Assembly: GCA_035651755.1 (NCBI GenBank)
Contig: DASRFA010000056.1
Coordinates: forward strand, 558,001 to 622,000
Source: DASRFA01 sp035651755
GTDB taxonomy: Bacteria > Desulfobacterota > Binatia > UBA12015
Length of the DNA stretch: 64,000 nt
Direction of reading: 5' to 3'
The translations under genes were made by a program, and so were the position numbers. The notes beneath the pieces were generated by a model. It was not told the DNA's origin. It made no database searches and was given only the letters and a program-made list of their open reading frames with translations. Positions 8,485 through 16,691 of the stretch are shown here, piece after piece. Position 1 is the stretch's first letter, and every line of letters starts with the position of its first letter.

Positions 8485-9609
8485 TTGATCTCGTTCGAGC
8501 CGACCGAAGACCAGGAGCTGGTGCGCTCGACCGTGCGCGAGTTTGCCGCCGACTCGCTGCGTGCGGCGGCGCGCGACGCGGACGAGGCCGGCGAGCTTCC
8601 GGCCGCCGTGCTGGACGCGGCCGGGTCGCTCGGCCTCGTCGCGAGCCAGATCCCCGAGTCGTACGGCGGCGTCGGCGGCGAGCGGTCGCCGATCACGAAC
8701 GCGATCGTGCTCGAGGAGCTGGCGTACGGCGACGCCGCCCTGGCCCTCGCCGCGTTCGCGCCTGCCGAGTTCGCGCTCGCGATCCTCGACCACGGGACCG
8801 ACGAGCAGCGCCGCCGCCTCCTGCCCGCGCTCGCGGGCGACCGCGCCGCCATCGGCGCGCTCGCCGTCGTCGAGCCGACGCCGGCGTTCGACCCGTCGCG
8901 CCTCGCGACCTTCGCCGAGCGCGTCTCCGGCGGCTGGCGCGTCACCGGCGAGAAGACGTTCGTCGCGCTCGGCGAGGGCGCGAGCCACTTCCTCGTGATC
9001 GCGCGCGTGGCCGGACGCGACGCGGACGCGGCCGGGCCGTATGCCTCGCACGCGGCGCTCGTCGTCCCGCGCGACGCGCGCGGGCTCGCGGTCGGCGACC
9101 GCGAGCCGACGCTCGGGCTCCGCGCCTTGCCGTTCGCGCGCCTCGCGCTCGACGGCGTCGAGGTGCCCGACGGGGACGTGCTCGGCGGCGACGCCGGATG
9201 CGACGTCGGCCGCATCGTCGCGAGCGCGCGCGTCGGCCTCGCCGCGGCCCAGGTCGGCCTCGCGCGCGCGGTCATGGAGTACGCGATCCCGTACGCGAAG
9301 GACCGCGTCGCGTTCGGCGAGCCGATCGCGCGCAAGCAGGCGATCGCGTTCCTCCTCGCCGACATGGCGATCGAGGTCGACGCGATGCGCTGGCTCGTCT
9401 GGAAGGCCGCCAGCGACCTCGAGCACGGGCGCGACGCGCTTCGGTCTTCGCATCACGCGCGTAGCTACGTCGCGTCGCAGACGATGAAGATCGCCGACGA
9501 CGGCCTCCAGGTCCTCGGCGGCCACGGCTTCATCCGCGAGCACCCGGTCGAGCTGTGGTACCGCCACGCGCGCACCCTCGGCGTGCTCGAGGGCGTCGTT
9601 GGCGTCTGA
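8485..9609 (+). CDS. Acyl-CoA dehydrogenase family protein (alpha-type subunit)
   Basis: A 374-residue flavoprotein of the acyl-CoA dehydrogenase fold: N-terminal helical domain (FEPTEDQELVRSTVREFAADSL), middle beta-domain (VTGEKTFVALGE) and C-terminal helical bundle with QVLGGHGFIREHPVE and WYRHARTLGVLEG. The preferred start is TTG at 8485, because GGAGGA lies 6 bp upstream and the domain begins immediately after. An ATG at 8302 in the same frame would translate through the intergenic repeat and give an unrelated N-terminus. The catalytic Glu is not obvious. It is likely co-transcribed with the second dehydrogenase 18 bp downstream. Confidence 0.85.
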   Translation: MISFEPTEDQELVRSTVREFAADSLRAAARDADEAGELPAAVLDAAGSLGLVASQIPESYGGVGGERSPITNAIVLEELAYGDAALALAAFAPAEFALAILDHGTDEQRRRLLPALAGDRAAIGALAVVEPTPAFDPSRLATFAERVSGGWRVTGEKTFVALGEGASHFLVIARVAGRDADAAGPYASHAALVVPRDARGLAVGDREPTLGLRALPFARLALDGVEVPDGDVLGGDAGCDVGRIVASARVGLAAAQVGLARAVMEYAIPYAKDRVAFGEPIARKQAIAFLLADMAIEVDAMRWLVWKAASDLEHGRDALRSSHHARSYVASQTMKIADDGLQVLGGHGFIREHPVELWYRHARTLGVLEGVVGV

Positions 9610-9627
9610 CGAGAACGGAGACCCGAG

Positions 9628-10803
9628 ATGATCGACTTCGAGCCGACGCTCACGGATGCGAAGATCCTCGCGGCGGTACGCGAGGAAGGACTCGTCGCGC
9701 GCCGCTACGCGCGACACTACGACGAGCACGAGGAGGAGTTCCCTCCCGACCACCTGCCGGAAGCGGGGACGATGCGGTCGCACGCCCGGCTCTTCGGCGC
9801 GCGTACCGACGCGGACGACGGCATGGCGGTCCTTTCGATGCTCGTCGCCGCCGGACAGACGTGGGGCGACTATTCGGTGCGCCTGCGGCGGCCGTCGGGC
9901 GGCGGCCTCGGCAACGCCGCGCTGCGCGCGGCCGGCACGCCGGAGCAGCAAGCGCGCTGGGGACACCTCCTCCTCGCGATGGCGATCACCGAGCCCGGCT
10001 GCGGATCGGACCCGTCGCGCGTCCGCACGACCGCCGTCAAGGACGGCGACCACTGGGTCCTGAACGGCGAGAAGATCTTCGTCACGACCGGCTGCCGCGC
10101 GCAGGGCGTCGTCGTGTGGGCGACGATCGACCCGTCCGCGGGGCGCGCGGGCATCAAGTCGTTCCTGATCGAGAAGGGCACGCCCGGCTTCGTCGTGGTC
10201 CGGAAGGAGAAGAAGCTCGGCATCCGCTCCGACGACACCGCGGCGTACGCGTTCGAGGACTGCCGCATCCCGCGGGAGAACCTGCTCGGCCTCGACGAGT
10301 CGATCCCGAAGGAATCGTCGGGCGGCTTCCGCGAGGTCATGAAGACCTTCAACATGACGCGCCCCGCGGTCGCCGCGCTCGGCCTGGGCATGTCGCAGGC
10401 CGCGCTCGACTTCACGCGCGACGAGCTCGCGCGCGCGGGCGTCGCGGTCCAGTACGGGGCCGGCGCCGCTTCGCAGCCCGCGCTCGCGCAGCGCTTCCTC
10501 GAGCTCGAGGCGCTGCAGGAGGCGGCGATGCTGACGGTCCTGCGCGCGGCCTGGCTCGCCGACCAGCGGAAGGCGAACAACCTCGAGTCGTCGATCTGCA
10601 AGGCGAAGGCGGGCGCCGCCGTGCGCACGATCACCCAGGGCTGCATCGAGATCCTCGGACCGATCGGCGTCTCGCGCGAGCACCTGCTCGAGAAGTGGTT
10701 CCGAGACGTCCGCATCACCGACATCTACGAGGGCACCGGCCAGATCCAGCGCCTCATCATCGCCCGGACGATCCTCGGGTATACGCGCGACGAGCTGAAT
10801 TAG
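9628..10803 (+). CDS. Acyl-CoA dehydrogenase
   Basis: A 391-residue acyl-CoA dehydrogenase. It shows the FAD/substrate signature AITEPGCGSDPSRVRTTA and DHWVLNGEKIFVTTGCRAQG in the middle domain, and a C-terminal CIEILGPIGVSREHLLEKWFRD with YEGTGQIQRLIIARTIL. These enzymes introduce the alpha,beta double bond into acyl-CoA thioesters and pass electrons to ETF. It follows the first dehydrogenase by 18 bp, preceded by an AACGGAGA ribosome-binding stretch. The pair resembles heteromeric dehydrogenases of sterol or branched-acid catabolism (Mycobacterium FadE pairs), an analogy rather than a demonstrated function. Confidence 0.9.
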   Translation: MIDFEPTLTDAKILAAVREEGLVARRYARHYDEHEEEFPPDHLPEAGTMRSHARLFGARTDADDGMAVLSMLVAAGQTWGDYSVRLRRPSGGGLGNAALRAAGTPEQQARWGHLLLAMAITEPGCGSDPSRVRTTAVKDGDHWVLNGEKIFVTTGCRAQGVVVWATIDPSAGRAGIKSFLIEKGTPGFVVVRKEKKLGIRSDDTAAYAFEDCRIPRENLLGLDESIPKESSGGFREVMKTFNMTRPAVAALGLGMSQAALDFTRDELARAGVAVQYGAGAASQPALAQRFLELEALQEAAMLTVLRAAWLADQRKANNLESSICKAKAGAAVRTITQGCIEILGPIGVSREHLLEKWFRDVRITDIYEGTGQIQRLIIARTILGYTRDELN

Positions 10804-10811
10804 GCGCGGCT

Positions 10812-10851
10812 CGGATCGGCGCTGCAGTTGGTATAGCGTCGTGCCGATCCG
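10812..10851 (+). terminator. Candidate stem-loop between acyl-CoA dehydrogenase and G6PDH genes
   Basis: Nine-base arms CGGATCGGC (10812-10820) and GCCGATCCG (10843-10851) are perfectly complementary around a 22-nt loop. There is no T tract. It could be a weak terminator or simply leader structure for the following gene. Confidence 0.3.
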
Positions 10852-10886
10852 ATGATGGTGACGGCGGGCACGGCGGGGGGACCGTG

Positions 10887-12302
10887 ATGGCTACGGAACG
10901 TTCGGACGCGATCGTCCTCTTCGGAGCGTCGGGGGACCTCGCGAAGAAGATGACGTTCCCGTCGCTCTACAAGCTCTTCGCGCGCGGGCTGGTGGACCTG
11001 CCGGTCGTCGGCGTCGCGCTCACCGACTGGGACGATCGCGCGATGCGCGAGCACGCGCGGCAGGCGATCGCCGCGGCGGGCGTCTCCGTCGACGACGCGA
11101 CGTTCGAGCGCTTCGCGAAGCGCATGCGGTTCGTCTCGGGCGACTACGGGAAGCAGGAAACGTTCGTCGCCGTCAAGAATCTCCTCCGCGAGCTGGGATT
11201 GCAGCGGCCGCTCTTCTACCTCGAGATCCCGCCGTCGCTGTTCGAGCCGGTCGTCGTGCAGCTCCATTCCGCCGGGCTCACCGCGAACGCCCGGGTCGTG
11301 ATCGAGAAGCCCTTCGGGCGCGATCTCGCCTCGGCGCGCGCCCTGAACGAGCACCTGCAGTCGATGCTGCGGGAGGACCAGATCTTCCGCATCGACCACT
11401 ACCTCGGGAAGGACCCGGTGCAGGACGTGCTCGTGTGGCGGTTCGCGAACGACATGTTCGAGCCGATCTGGAACCGCCGCTACGTCTCGAACGTTCAGAT
11501 CACGATGGCCGAGTCGTTCGGCGTCGAGGATCGCGGCGCGTTCTACGACTCGGTCGGCACGCTGCGCGACGTCGTCCAGAATCACCTCATGCAGGTCCTC
11601 GCGCTGGTCGCGATGGAGCCGCCGCTCTCGATCGGCGCCGAGGCGCTCCACCTCGAGCAGCACCGCGTCTTTCGCGCGATCCGCCCGGTGGATCCGAAGA
11701 GCTACGTGCGCGGCCAGTATCGCGGCTACCAGAGCGTGCCCGGCGTCAAGCCGGGATCGCAGACCGAGACGTTCTGCGCGCTCCGGCTCGACATCGACTC
11801 GTGGCGCTGGGCCGGCGTGCCGTTCTTCATCCGCGCGGGCAAGGCGCTCGCGCACAAGGCGACGGAAGTGGTCGTCGAGTTCAACCAGCCGCCCCGCCTG
11901 CTGTTCGCGGAGCCCGACACGCCGCCGCCCGCGACCAATCGCATCCGCTTCCGCCTCGGGCAGGACCCCGGCGTGACGATCACCGTGCAGGCGAAGCAGC
12001 CCGGCGCCACCATGCACACCGAGCCCGTCGACCTCGGCGTCGACTTCGCGACAGCGCTCGGCGAGTCGCCGCTTCCCTACGAGCGTCTGCTGCGCGACGC
12101 GGTCGAGGGCGACGCGACGCTCTTCCAGAGCGAGATGGCGGTCGAGGGCACCTGGGCGCTTCTCGAGCCCATCCTGCGCCAGCCCGGCCCCGTCCTCCCG
12201 TACGACAAGGGCTCGCGGGGGCCGGCCGAAGCCGACGTGCTGGTCGCCACCCACGGCGGCTGGATCGAGCCGCTCGCGCCGCCGTCCGACCGCTCCGCCT
12301 GA
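10887..12302 (+). CDS. zwf: Glucose-6-phosphate 1-dehydrogenase
   Basis: A 471-residue enzyme oxidising glucose-6-phosphate to 6-phosphogluconolactone with NAD(P)+. The Rossmann motif is GASGDLAKKMTFPSLYKL near the N-terminus. The substrate-binding signature RIDHYLGKDPVQ (His about 171) differs from the classic DHYLGKE by Asp for Glu. QNHLMQVLALVAMEPP carries the presumed catalytic His. An in-frame GTG lies 3 bp before the chosen ATG, and GGCGGGGGG serves as ribosome-binding site. The gene ends 13 bp from the end of the convergent ROK kinase gene; together the two would take glucose to 6-phosphogluconolactone. Confidence 0.93.
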   Translation: MATERSDAIVLFGASGDLAKKMTFPSLYKLFARGLVDLPVVGVALTDWDDRAMREHARQAIAAAGVSVDDATFERFAKRMRFVSGDYGKQETFVAVKNLLRELGLQRPLFYLEIPPSLFEPVVVQLHSAGLTANARVVIEKPFGRDLASARALNEHLQSMLREDQIFRIDHYLGKDPVQDVLVWRFANDMFEPIWNRRYVSNVQITMAESFGVEDRGAFYDSVGTLRDVVQNHLMQVLALVAMEPPLSIGAEALHLEQHRVFRAIRPVDPKSYVRGQYRGYQSVPGVKPGSQTETFCALRLDIDSWRWAGVPFFIRAGKALAHKATEVVVEFNQPPRLLFAEPDTPPPATNRIRFRLGQDPGVTITVQAKQPGATMHTEPVDLGVDFATALGESPLPYERLLRDAVEGDATLFQSEMAVEGTWALLEPILRQPGPVLPYDKGSRGPAEADVLVATHGGWIEPLAPPSDRSA

Positions 12303-12315
12303 GCGCGCCGGGCGC

Positions 12316-13029
12316 TCACCGCCAGAGTGCGATCCCGCCCAGCATCCCGGCCTCGTTCGAGACGATGCGAACGTTCGCCGGCAGATCGGCGCGATGCAGG
12401 TGCTTCGCGTTGCCGCCGCCGAGGAACAGCATCCGGTAGTTGAAGACGGGTGCGAGGTGGTCGATCACCTTGCGCACGCGGCGGCGCCACCGCTTGCGGC
12501 CCACCTTGTCGAGGGCGGCCCGACCCACGGAGTCCTCGTAGGTCTGGCTGTGGCGGTAGAAGTGGTGCCCGAGCTCGAGGTTCGGCACCAGGAGTCCGTC
12601 GACGTAGAGCGCCGATCCGAGGCCCGTCCCGAGCGTCAAGACCATCTCGACGCCCCGGCCCCGGATCACCGCGTAGCCCTGCACGTCGGCGTCGTTCGCG
12701 ACGCGGGTCGGCTTGCCCGTGATCTTGGTGAGAGCGCGCGCCAGATCGACGCCGTGGAACTTCGGGTCGAGGTTCGGCGCGGTCTCGATCACGCCTCCGT
12801 GCACGACGCCGGGAAACCCGACGGAGACCCGATCGAACCCGGGCTGGCTCCGCACGAGGTCCGCGAGCGCGCGCAGCACCGCGTCCGGTGTCGCGGGCCG
12901 GGGCGTGTCGACGCGGCCGCGCTCGTCGATGGGACGGCCGCGCGCGTCGAGCACCAGCATCTTGAGACCCGTTCCGCCGACGTCGATCGCGAGCGTCCGC
13001 GGTCCGCTCGCAGGTTTGATCTTCGCCAT
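12316..13029 (-). CDS. ppgK: ROK-family kinase, probable polyphosphate glucokinase
   Basis: A 237-residue sugar kinase of the ROK/ASKHA fold. The phosphate-binding motif is LAIDVGGTGLKMLVLD. VANDADVQGYAVIRG and LTLGTGLGSALYVDG are the second phosphate/adenosine motifs. Its length and the closing EAGMLGGIALW match actinobacterial-type polyphosphate glucokinases better than larger NagC-like ROK proteins. Expected reaction: polyphosphate (or ATP) plus glucose to glucose-6-phosphate. It is transcribed divergently from a GH1 beta-glucosidase and convergently to zwf, a logical beta-glucoside to glucose to 6-phosphogluconate route. Polyphosphate use is inferred, not proven. Confidence 0.8.
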   Translation of the reverse strand: MAKIKPASGPRTLAIDVGGTGLKMLVLDARGRPIDERGRVDTPRPATPDAVLRALADLVRSQPGFDRVSVGFPGVVHGGVIETAPNLDPKFHGVDLARALTKITGKPTRVANDADVQGYAVIRGRGVEMVLTLGTGLGSALYVDGLLVPNLELGHHFYRHSQTYEDSVGRAALDKVGRKRWRRRVRKVIDHLAPVFNYRMLFLGGGNAKHLHRADLPANVRIVSNEAGMLGGIALWR

Positions 13030-13131
13030 CGCGGGACCCTACATCATCCTGGCGGCGCCGTTGAGCGGCGGCGCAAAGAGGTCGGACCGCCGGCGGTTGA
13101 CTGGCGAGCGCGATCCACGAGACTCCCGCCC

Positions 13132-14472
13132 ATGGCGAGGATCTCGTTTCCGAAGGACTTCCTCTGGGGCGCCGCGACGGCGGCGTACCAGATCGAGGGC
13201 GCGGCACACGAGGACGGCAAGGGCGTTTCGATCTGGGACGTCTTCTGCCTGCAGCCGGGGCGCGTGCAGGACGGTCAGTCGGGCGCCGTCGCGTGCGATC
13301 ACTACCATCGCTACCGCGACGACGTCGCGCTCATGAGGTCGCTCGGCCTCGGAAGCTACCGCTTCTCGGTGTCGTGGCCGCGCGTGCTCCCCCGCGGCTT
13401 CGGCGAGCGCAACGAGCGCGGCCTCGCCTTCTACGACCGCCTCGTCGACCAGCTGCTCGCCGCCGGCATCCGACCCTGCGTCACCCTGTACCATTGGGAT
13501 CTGCCGCAGTCGCTGCAGGACCTCGGGGGCTGGGCGAATCGCGACGTCGCGCGGCATTTCGCCGACTACGCGAGGGTCGCCTTCGAGCGCCTCGGGGATC
13601 GCGTCGACCTGTGGATCACGCACAACGAGCCGATCGTGACCGCGGACCTCGGGCATCGCGTCGGGCTGCTCGCGCCCGGTATCCGCGACCTGCGGATCGC
13701 GGCGCGCGTCGTCCACCACCTGCTGCTCTCGCACGGGCTCGCGGTACAGGCGTTCCGCGCGAGCGGGGGCCGCGGCGAGATCGGCATCACCAACGCGAAC
13801 CAGAGCTACGAGCCGGCGGACGGTCGCCCCGAGACGGCCGCGGCCGTCGAGCTGGCGCGCGACTTCGACACGCGGCTCTACCACGGCCCGGTCTACGGCC
13901 GCGGCTATCCCGCGAGCGTCGTGCGCTTCTACGAGGCGCGGAACGCGCCCTTCCCGATCCAGGGCGACGACCTCGCCACGATCGCCGCGCCGACGGACTT
14001 CCTCGGCGTCAATCTCTACACGCGCACGCGCGTGCTGCCCGACCCCGATCGCGGCGTCGGGTGGCGAGCCGCTCCGCTCACCCTGCCCGTTACGGCGATG
14101 GGCTACGAGGCGGCCCCGCACGCCCTCGGCGACTTCGTCCGCTTCGTGAGCGCGGAGTACGGCGGCCCGCCGATCTACGTGACCGAGAACGGCGTGTGCG
14201 ACGACACGCCGCCGAGGGGCGACGTGGTCGACGACCGCTTCCGGGTCGACCTCCTGCGCGGCTTCCTCGGCGGCCTCGCCCGCGCGATCGCCGACGGCGT
14301 CGACGTACGCGGCTACTTCGTCTGGTCGCTGCTCGACAACTTCGAGTGGGCGTTCGGCTATACGAAGCGCTTCGGCATCGTCTGGGTCGACTACGAGACG
14401 CAGCGCCGCATCCCGAAGGCGAGCGCGCGGTTCTTTGCGGACGCGATCCGGCAGAACGGCATCGAAGCTTGA
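13132..14472 (+). CDS. GH1 family beta-glucosidase
   Basis: A 446-residue family 1 glycoside hydrolase. It opens with the family N-terminal signature FPKDFLWGAATAAYQIEGA. The acid/base Glu is in THNEP (about residue 166) and the nucleophile in YVTENG (about residue 352). The end shows YFVWSLLDNFEWAFGYTKRF. No signal peptide is visible, so it acts on imported beta-glucosides such as cellobiose, releasing glucose. The ATG at 13132 is 102 bp from the divergent start of the ROK kinase, so the two may share a control region. Confidence 0.93.
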   Translation: MARISFPKDFLWGAATAAYQIEGAAHEDGKGVSIWDVFCLQPGRVQDGQSGAVACDHYHRYRDDVALMRSLGLGSYRFSVSWPRVLPRGFGERNERGLAFYDRLVDQLLAAGIRPCVTLYHWDLPQSLQDLGGWANRDVARHFADYARVAFERLGDRVDLWITHNEPIVTADLGHRVGLLAPGIRDLRIAARVVHHLLLSHGLAVQAFRASGGRGEIGITNANQSYEPADGRPETAAAVELARDFDTRLYHGPVYGRGYPASVVRFYEARNAPFPIQGDDLATIAAPTDFLGVNLYTRTRVLPDPDRGVGWRAAPLTLPVTAMGYEAAPHALGDFVRFVSAEYGGPPIYVTENGVCDDTPPRGDVVDDRFRVDLLRGFLGGLARAIADGVDVRGYFVWSLLDNFEWAFGYTKRFGIVWVDYETQRRIPKASARFFADAIRQNGIEA

Positions 14473-14904
14473 TCGCTCCCGGAGATCGACCGCGTATCGC
14501 ACGTCCTCCGGCACGTCCTGGAAGGACCGGCACAGCAGATCGCCATCCGCGGGCGCGAGCGCGCGTCGCGTTGCATGCGTGCAAGCCTCGCCGTCCCGGA
14601 AATTGCCCGTTGGGCGGCGCGCTGGGGTGGCACGTCCGGTGCAACGAGAGATCCGGCGCACGTACACGGATCCTTCCCCCAACGCCCTCTCTTCTCTTCT
14701 TGCCCGCCTCCTTCCACCGTGTCAGGACCACCTGCCGGGAGCCGATCACGATCGCGAAAGGCGATCGTGATCGGCTCAGTCCATTTGCATCGGTGGGGCG
14801 CCGATCCCGATCCCGGACGAACAGACGCGAACCCTCGGGTCCTCGCGCCACGACACCGTTCCGGTCGCATCGAGGAGCACGGTCGGCCGCAGTCGGAGAG
14901 TGAC
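14473..14904. other. 432-bp intergenic region before the haloperoxidase gene
   Basis: No convincing gene was found. An open frame in phase with the haloperoxidase extends back to 14575 but translates through a 17-bp perfect inverted repeat and lacks family similarity. I therefore treat it as non-coding. No strong -35/-10 pair was recognised. Confidence 0.6.
14739..14777. repeat. Perfect 17-bp inverted repeat with 5-nt loop
   Basis: Left arm GAGCCGATCACGATCGC (14739-14755), loop GAAAG, right arm GCGATCGTGATCGGCTC (14761-14777), with no mismatch. It lies 267 bp after the beta-glucosidase stop and 128 bp before the haloperoxidase ATG. There is no T tract, so it may be a factor-independent hairpin, an RNA structure in the leader, or a protein-binding site. 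Confidence 0.65.
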
Positions 14905-16671
14905 ATGAAGTCGAAGAGCGGCAGTGACGAGAGCGATCTTTCGAGGGCGGCCGGCGAGCGGGCGACGCAGGTCGGCCGGCGCAGGTTCCTGAAGCGCGCC
15001 GGCGGGATCGCGACCGCGACCGCCGCGGCCGCGGCGATCGGGATCGAACCGTTGCTCGGTCGCGACCGCGCGCTCGCCGAGGCCGTCGGTCCGCTGCCGA
15101 CGGGCACTGGCTTGCCCGGCTTCAAGCCCCCGCGGCCACCTGTCGGCACCTACGCGCCGCTCAGCGAGGGCGCGATGGTGTCGCGGCGAGCGGGGTCCAC
15201 GGCGCTCCGCATCGAGCGGGCGAACCATTGGCAGGAGCTGCCGCTCCGCCTGCCGCTCGCGAACGACGACGAGATCGAGATCACCGAGGGCTGGGCGAAC
15301 TTCAGCAAGTCGCTCCCGCACGACGGTCTCGGCCACCCCGATCCCGCCGCCTGCAGGGCGCTGCGTCGCGCGTGCGAGACGGGCGACCCCGCCGACTTCG
15401 CCGCCATCCCGCTCGGCGGCGTGCAGCCGCTCCGGAACCCGCAGGGCGGCTTCTCGTTCGAGTTCGCCGGCTACGACTCGAACCAGACGATCGTTCCGCC
15501 CGCGCCCGCGTTCGCGAGCGCGTGGCGCGCGGGCGAGATGGTCGAGGTCTACTGGGCGTCGCTGCTGCGCGACATCGCGTTCGACGACTACGGCTCCAAC
15601 GCGCTCGTCGCGCAGGCGTGCGCCGACCTTTCGGCGCTGAGCGACTATCGCGGCCCGAAGCAGGGCGGCGCGGTGACGCCGGACACGATCTTCCGCGGCC
15701 CGTACGCCGGCTGTACGACCGGCCCGTTCATCTCGCAGTTCCTGCTGAAGGACATCGCGTTCGGCTCCCAGATCAACTCGCAGCAGGTCCGTGTCTTCGC
15801 GCCCGGCACCGACTTCCTCACCGACTACGACGAGTGGCTCGCGCGCCAGAACGGCCAGCCGTGGCGTCCGCGCGTCTACGACCCGACCTTCCGCTACATG
15901 CGCAGCCTGCGCGACCTCGCGAGCTGGGTCGACGCCGATCCTCCGCTCCAGGCGGGCTATCACGCGCTGTCCATCCTCCTGCAGATGCACGCCGCGCTCG
16001 ATCCGGCGAACCCCTACGTCGCCCAGATCTCGAACCAGGACGCGTTCACGACCTTCGGACCCGTCGAGTGGTTCGACATGGTCGGTCGCGTTCCGCGCCC
16101 CGCCCACGAGGCGGTGTGGTTCCAGAAGTGGCGCGTGCACCGGAGCCTGCGGCCAGAGGAGTTCGGCGGCCGCGTCCACAACCACGTCGTCGGCGCGTTC
16201 GACTACCCGCTCCATTCCGACGTGCTCGACTCGGATGCGGTGCAGCAGACGTTCGCGCGCCACGGGACGTACCTCTGCTCGCAGGCGTATCCCGACGGAG
16301 CCCCGACGCACACCGCGTATCCGTCCGGTCACTCGGTCGGTGCAGGCTCGACCGTCACGGTGCTGAAGGCGATCTTCGACGAGAGCTTCGTGATTCCGGA
16401 CCCGGTGCAGCCGAGCGCCGACGGGCTCCACCTCGAGCCGTACGTCGGACCTCCGCTCACCGTCGGCGGCGAGCTGAACAAGCTCGCGTTCAACATCGGG
16501 ATCGCGCGGGTCGTCGGCGGGATCCACTGGCGGAGCGACGTCGTCGAGGGCAACAAGCTCGGCGAGGCGGTGTCGATCAGCGTGATGTCCGACATGAAGC
16601 CCGCATACAACGAGCCCTACGCGGGCTACTCGCTCGTCAAGCTGGACGGCACGCCGGTCACGATCGAGTAG
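14905..16671 (+). CDS. Tat-exported vanadium-dependent haloperoxidase / PAP2-type phosphatase
   Basis: A 588-residue protein. The N-terminus carries a twin-arginine signal (GRRRFLKRAGGIATATAAAAA), so export is in folded form. The C-terminal half has the vanadate/phosphate pocket: K408 in KWRVHRSLRP (K-x6-RP), PSGHS with His476, and R535 to His541 in RVVGGIHWRSD. This three-part motif is shared by vanadium haloperoxidases and PAP2 acid phosphatases; the length favours the haloperoxidase branch. ATG 14905 was chosen over longer options because the Tat signal follows and GGAG lies 6 bp upstream. It is monocistronic and convergent with the cytochrome operon. Confidence 0.87.
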   Translation: MKSKSGSDESDLSRAAGERATQVGRRRFLKRAGGIATATAAAAAIGIEPLLGRDRALAEAVGPLPTGTGLPGFKPPRPPVGTYAPLSEGAMVSRRAGSTALRIERANHWQELPLRLPLANDDEIEITEGWANFSKSLPHDGLGHPDPAACRALRRACETGDPADFAAIPLGGVQPLRNPQGGFSFEFAGYDSNQTIVPPAPAFASAWRAGEMVEVYWASLLRDIAFDDYGSNALVAQACADLSALSDYRGPKQGGAVTPDTIFRGPYAGCTTGPFISQFLLKDIAFGSQINSQQVRVFAPGTDFLTDYDEWLARQNGQPWRPRVYDPTFRYMRSLRDLASWVDADPPLQAGYHALSILLQMHAALDPANPYVAQISNQDAFTTFGPVEWFDMVGRVPRPAHEAVWFQKWRVHRSLRPEEFGGRVHNHVVGAFDYPLHSDVLDSDAVQQTFARHGTYLCSQAYPDGAPTHTAYPSGHSVGAGSTVTVLKAIFDESFVIPDPVQPSADGLHLEPYVGPPLTVGGELNKLAFNIGIARVVGGIHWRSDVVEGNKLGEAVSISVMSDMKPAYNEPYAGYSLVKLDGTPVTIE

Positions 16672-16691
16672 CTGCGTCCGCGCGGCGTCGC

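Noticed and set aside
9555..10886. A 915-codon frame that would extend G6PDH upstream
   Set aside because: The first 440 codons are a shadow of the acyl-CoA dehydrogenase gene; the G6PDH Rossmann motif begins just after ATG 10887.
14575..14904. Upstream extension of the haloperoxidase frame
   Set aside because: It runs through the 17-bp inverted repeat and would bury the Tat signal more than 100 residues inside the protein.
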